Of a stretch of 7,838 bases of DNA, positions 6,947 through 7,838 are shown piece by piece. A model generated the notes under the pieces. The model was given only the letters and a program-made list of their open reading frames with translations. It did not search any database and had not been told where the DNA came from. The DNA comes from an uncultured Bacteroidales bacterium (GTDB lineage: Bacteria > Bacteroidota > Bacteroidia > Bacteroidales > Bacteroidaceae): the NCBI GenBank assembly GCA_902783615.1, contig CACZRQ010000146.1:1-7838 (forward strand), read 5' to 3'. The translations under genes and the position numbers were made by a program. Positions within the stretch are counted from its first letter, which is position 1. Every line of letters begins with the position of its first letter.

Positions 6947-7081
6947 CTATAATCGTATTAAGATGATTGGTTTCTGATGCTCGTTTCGCATACTTGGGAA
7001 AAACATTCGTTTCAGCTGATCACTGAAATCCTTGTCATTGTAAACTATCCACACAATGCGGTTTTGAATGATGTACGTCAT
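6947..7081 (-). CDS. Possible small ORF, 44 residues, unrecognised
   Basis: Starts at ATG 7081 on the minus strand, 6 nt after the TGA of the small membrane protein and in the same frame as it (TGA, two sense codons, ATG). The peptide begins MTYIIQNRIVWIVYNDKD and contains QLKRMFFPSMRNEHQKP; it is basic with a balanced composition that looks more like real protein than most random frames. It has no recognised domain. It could be a short gene coupled to the one upstream, the eroded tail of a once longer protein, or chance. Confidence is low because of its length and the lack of a recognisable start signal. Confidence 0.3.
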   Translation of the reverse strand: MTYIIQNRIVWIVYNDKDFSDQLKRMFFPSMRNEHQKPIILIRL

Positions 7082-7087
7082 AAGCGT

Positions 7088-7318
7088 TCAATGTTTATGG
7101 TTATATGAAATTCGCCCTCCAAGCAACATGCCACACAGAATCTCCAATCCCCAAGCTTGGAGGAAGGTGATTTCGGGAAGGTTGAAAAGCTTTGGCAGTA
7201 GCCAGTTCCAAAGGAATTGGACGGGCCAAGCGAACACTAAGGATAATGCTAACCCGATTAGGAGTGCAGCTAAGCATCCTAATATCGTTGTTAGGCAGGA
7301 GTCAAGAAAACGATTCAT
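7088..7318 (-). CDS. Small two-helix inner-membrane protein
   Basis: A 76-residue hydrophobic protein with two predicted membrane helices (about 8-36 and 50-68) joined by the motif WNWLLPKLFNLPEITFLQAWG (37-57). This motif pattern, a WNWL.P.LF.LP.I.F.QA.GL core followed by a Gly-Gly end, is typical of small uncharacterised membrane proteins in Bacteroidetes and Proteobacteria. Many relatives carry a longer His/Gly- or charge-rich tail; this one stops soon after GGRISYNHKH. Its ATG (7318) overlaps the TGA that ends the residual metallophosphoesterase frame as ATGA, so it was once translationally coupled to that gene. No promoter of the TAnnTTTG type was found in the 180 nt upstream. Function is unknown. 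Confidence 0.75.
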   Translation of the reverse strand: MNRFLDSCLTTILGCLAALLIGLALSLVFAWPVQFLWNWLLPKLFNLPEITFLQAWGLEILCGMLLGGRISYNHKH

Positions 7319-7412
7319 ATTTCTATTACTTTATTTGGTTCAAATCCGTTTGTTAAATCTGCGAATTGTCCCACAGCTCCATGTGGAGGTCACTCATGTA
7401 TTGTATTCTCAT
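7315..7412 (-). pseudogene. Remnant of a calcineurin-like metallophosphoesterase gene (N- and C-terminal tips only)
   Basis: From ATG 7412 the minus strand encodes MRIQYMSDLHMELWDNSQ, the typical N terminus of a Bacteroidetes metallophosphoesterase with the metal-binding DxH motif (SDLH), then hits TAA at 7355-7353. In the next frame, 7359-7315 encodes DLTNGFEPNKVIEI and stop, which resembles the usual C terminus of such proteins (..F.PGKYIEI). The stop TGA overlaps the ATG of the membrane-protein gene. A full gene would need roughly 230 more codons between the two pieces, so the simplest reading is one internal deletion that also shifted frame. The product cannot be an active enzyme. Identification rests on short motifs, so an alternative is a chance match plus a short leader peptide. 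Confidence 0.55.
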
Positions 7413-7437
7413 TGTCTTGTATTGTTTGTTCTACTTT

Positions 7438-7451
7438 CTACTTATAAGTAG
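7438..7451. promoter_or_regulatory. Perfect 14-bp palindrome, possible operator
   Basis: CTACTTATAAGTAG is a perfect palindrome; one mismatch further out, three more symmetrical positions give two additional matching pairs. It lies about 26 nt upstream of the start codon of the metallophosphoesterase remnant and downstream of the terminator at 7506-7541, in the space where a promoter for the remnant and the membrane-protein gene would sit. The symmetry and location fit a repressor binding site, but no regulator is encoded in view. Confidence 0.35.
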
Positions 7452-7505
7452 GAATAAATACGAAATGTTACATCGTGGAAGAGAAAAAAATGATAGGTAC
7501 ATACG

Positions 7506-7541
7506 AAAAAAGGTTGGAAAGCATTGCTGACTATCCAACCT
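7506..7541 (-). terminator. Rho-independent terminator of the right-edge gene
   Basis: On the minus strand an 8-bp stem AGGTTGGA (7541-7534) and TCCAACCT (7518-7511) with a 15-nt loop is followed directly by a run of T (plus-strand A at 7506-7510). It begins about 30 nt after the TAG of the gene at 7572, exactly where its transcript should end. It therefore separates that gene from the remnant and the membrane protein further down the minus strand. Confidence 0.78.
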
Positions 7542-7571
7542 ATTCGTTCTTATTGTGTTTGCACTTTGTCT

Positions 7572-7838
7572 CTACAACGGGAGCTTTGCCAACAATTGAC
7601 TTGTCTTTGCCCAATAATAGTATGCCTCTGGCAATCCAATGCGCAACTTGTTCAGTTTGGTTGTCAAAACTGGAGCAATCTGTAAATCCTCACTAAAATG
7701 AGTGGTGGGGAATCGTTCGACGGTTTTCTGCCCTTTCTCTATAAGGGTAGCTAAGTATGCTGCCTTTGATGCATCAATAATGGCCTCTTCTATACGGTAG
7801 GCACTCTTATACATAAATGGCTTGATACTGATAATTCC
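7572..7838 (-). CDS. Unrecognised protein, C-terminal 88 residues (partial, runs off right edge)
   Basis: The minus-strand frame is open from the window edge to TAG at 7572-7574; ATG 7814 is probably internal because eight in-frame codons precede it without a stop. The visible part is mostly helical and soluble, with a run such as YRIEEAIIDASKAAYLATL, a charged stretch KGQKTVERFP, and a tail RIGLPEAYYYWAKTSQLL. No domain was recognised and no membrane segment is evident. A terminator follows about 30 nt downstream, which supports a real gene end. The opposite-strand frame in the same place (7475-7696) lacks such support. Confidence 0.6.
   Translation of the reverse strand, partial: GIISIKPFMYKSAYRIEEAIIDASKAAYLATLIEKGQKTVERFPTTHFSEDLQIAPVLTTKLNKLRIGLPEAYYYWAKTSQLLAKLPL

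Noticed and set aside
7010..7028. Hairpin TTTCAG / CTGAAA as a terminator of the small membrane-protein gene
   Set aside because: The stem is only 6 bp and weak, has no T-run, and lies inside the possible 44-residue ORF.
7068..7451. Plus-strand frame of 127 codons
   Set aside because: It runs opposite the membrane-protein gene and the phosphoesterase remnant, and shows no domain or sensible start context.
7475..7696. Plus-strand frame of 73 codons near the right edge
   Set aside because: It spans a minus-strand terminator and the end of the right-edge gene; looks like a shadow.

Overview
The window looks like a stretch of chromosome from the order Bacteroidales, most likely Prevotella or a close relative. 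The evidence is two lipoproteins with short Bacteroidetes-type signal peptides, a GH95 enzyme, no Shine-Dalgarno sequences ahead of the genes, and a good match to the Bacteroidetes -7 promoter element (TAnnTTTG) ahead of the minus-strand repair gene. No genus can be proved from this sequence alone.

Left part (1-4896, plus strand). Four tightly packed genes look like one operon that enters from beyond the left edge: the C-terminal end of a PepSY-type membrane protein, a type-B carboxylesterase lipoprotein, a secreted GH95 glycoside hydrolase, and a VOC/glyoxalase-fold lipoprotein. Spacing is 1 nt, a 4-nt ATGA overlap, and 11 nt. The esterase and GH95 enzyme suggest removal of ester groups and a terminal L-fucose or L-galactose from a glycan in the periplasm. 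The GH95 active site has Thr where characterised fucosidases have His, which points to alpha-L-galactosidase activity. The roles of the PepSY and VOC proteins in this set are unknown.

Middle (4897-6770). A convergent intergenic region carries a large nested inverted repeat. Beyond it, on the minus strand, is a 552-residue protein whose first ~245 residues are an AlkD-like alkylbase DNA glycosylase with all four active-site residues. The following ~180 residues resemble an ECF/sigma-70-type sigma factor (region 2 plus a region 4 helix-turn-helix). This fusion of DNA repair to a possible transcription factor is the most interesting object in the window. The gene has its own Bacteroidetes promoter.

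Right part (6771-7838). This part looks AT-rich and gene-poor. It holds a second palindromic element, a 20-nt tandem duplication, a possible 44-residue ORF, a small two-helix membrane protein (minus), the fossil of a metallophosphoesterase gene reduced to its N-terminal and C-terminal tips but still joined by an ATGA overlap to the membrane-protein gene, a 14-bp perfect palindrome, a clear minus-strand terminator, and the C-terminal end of an unrecognised protein that runs off the right edge. The region appears to be eroding, with repeats and gene remnants filling it.
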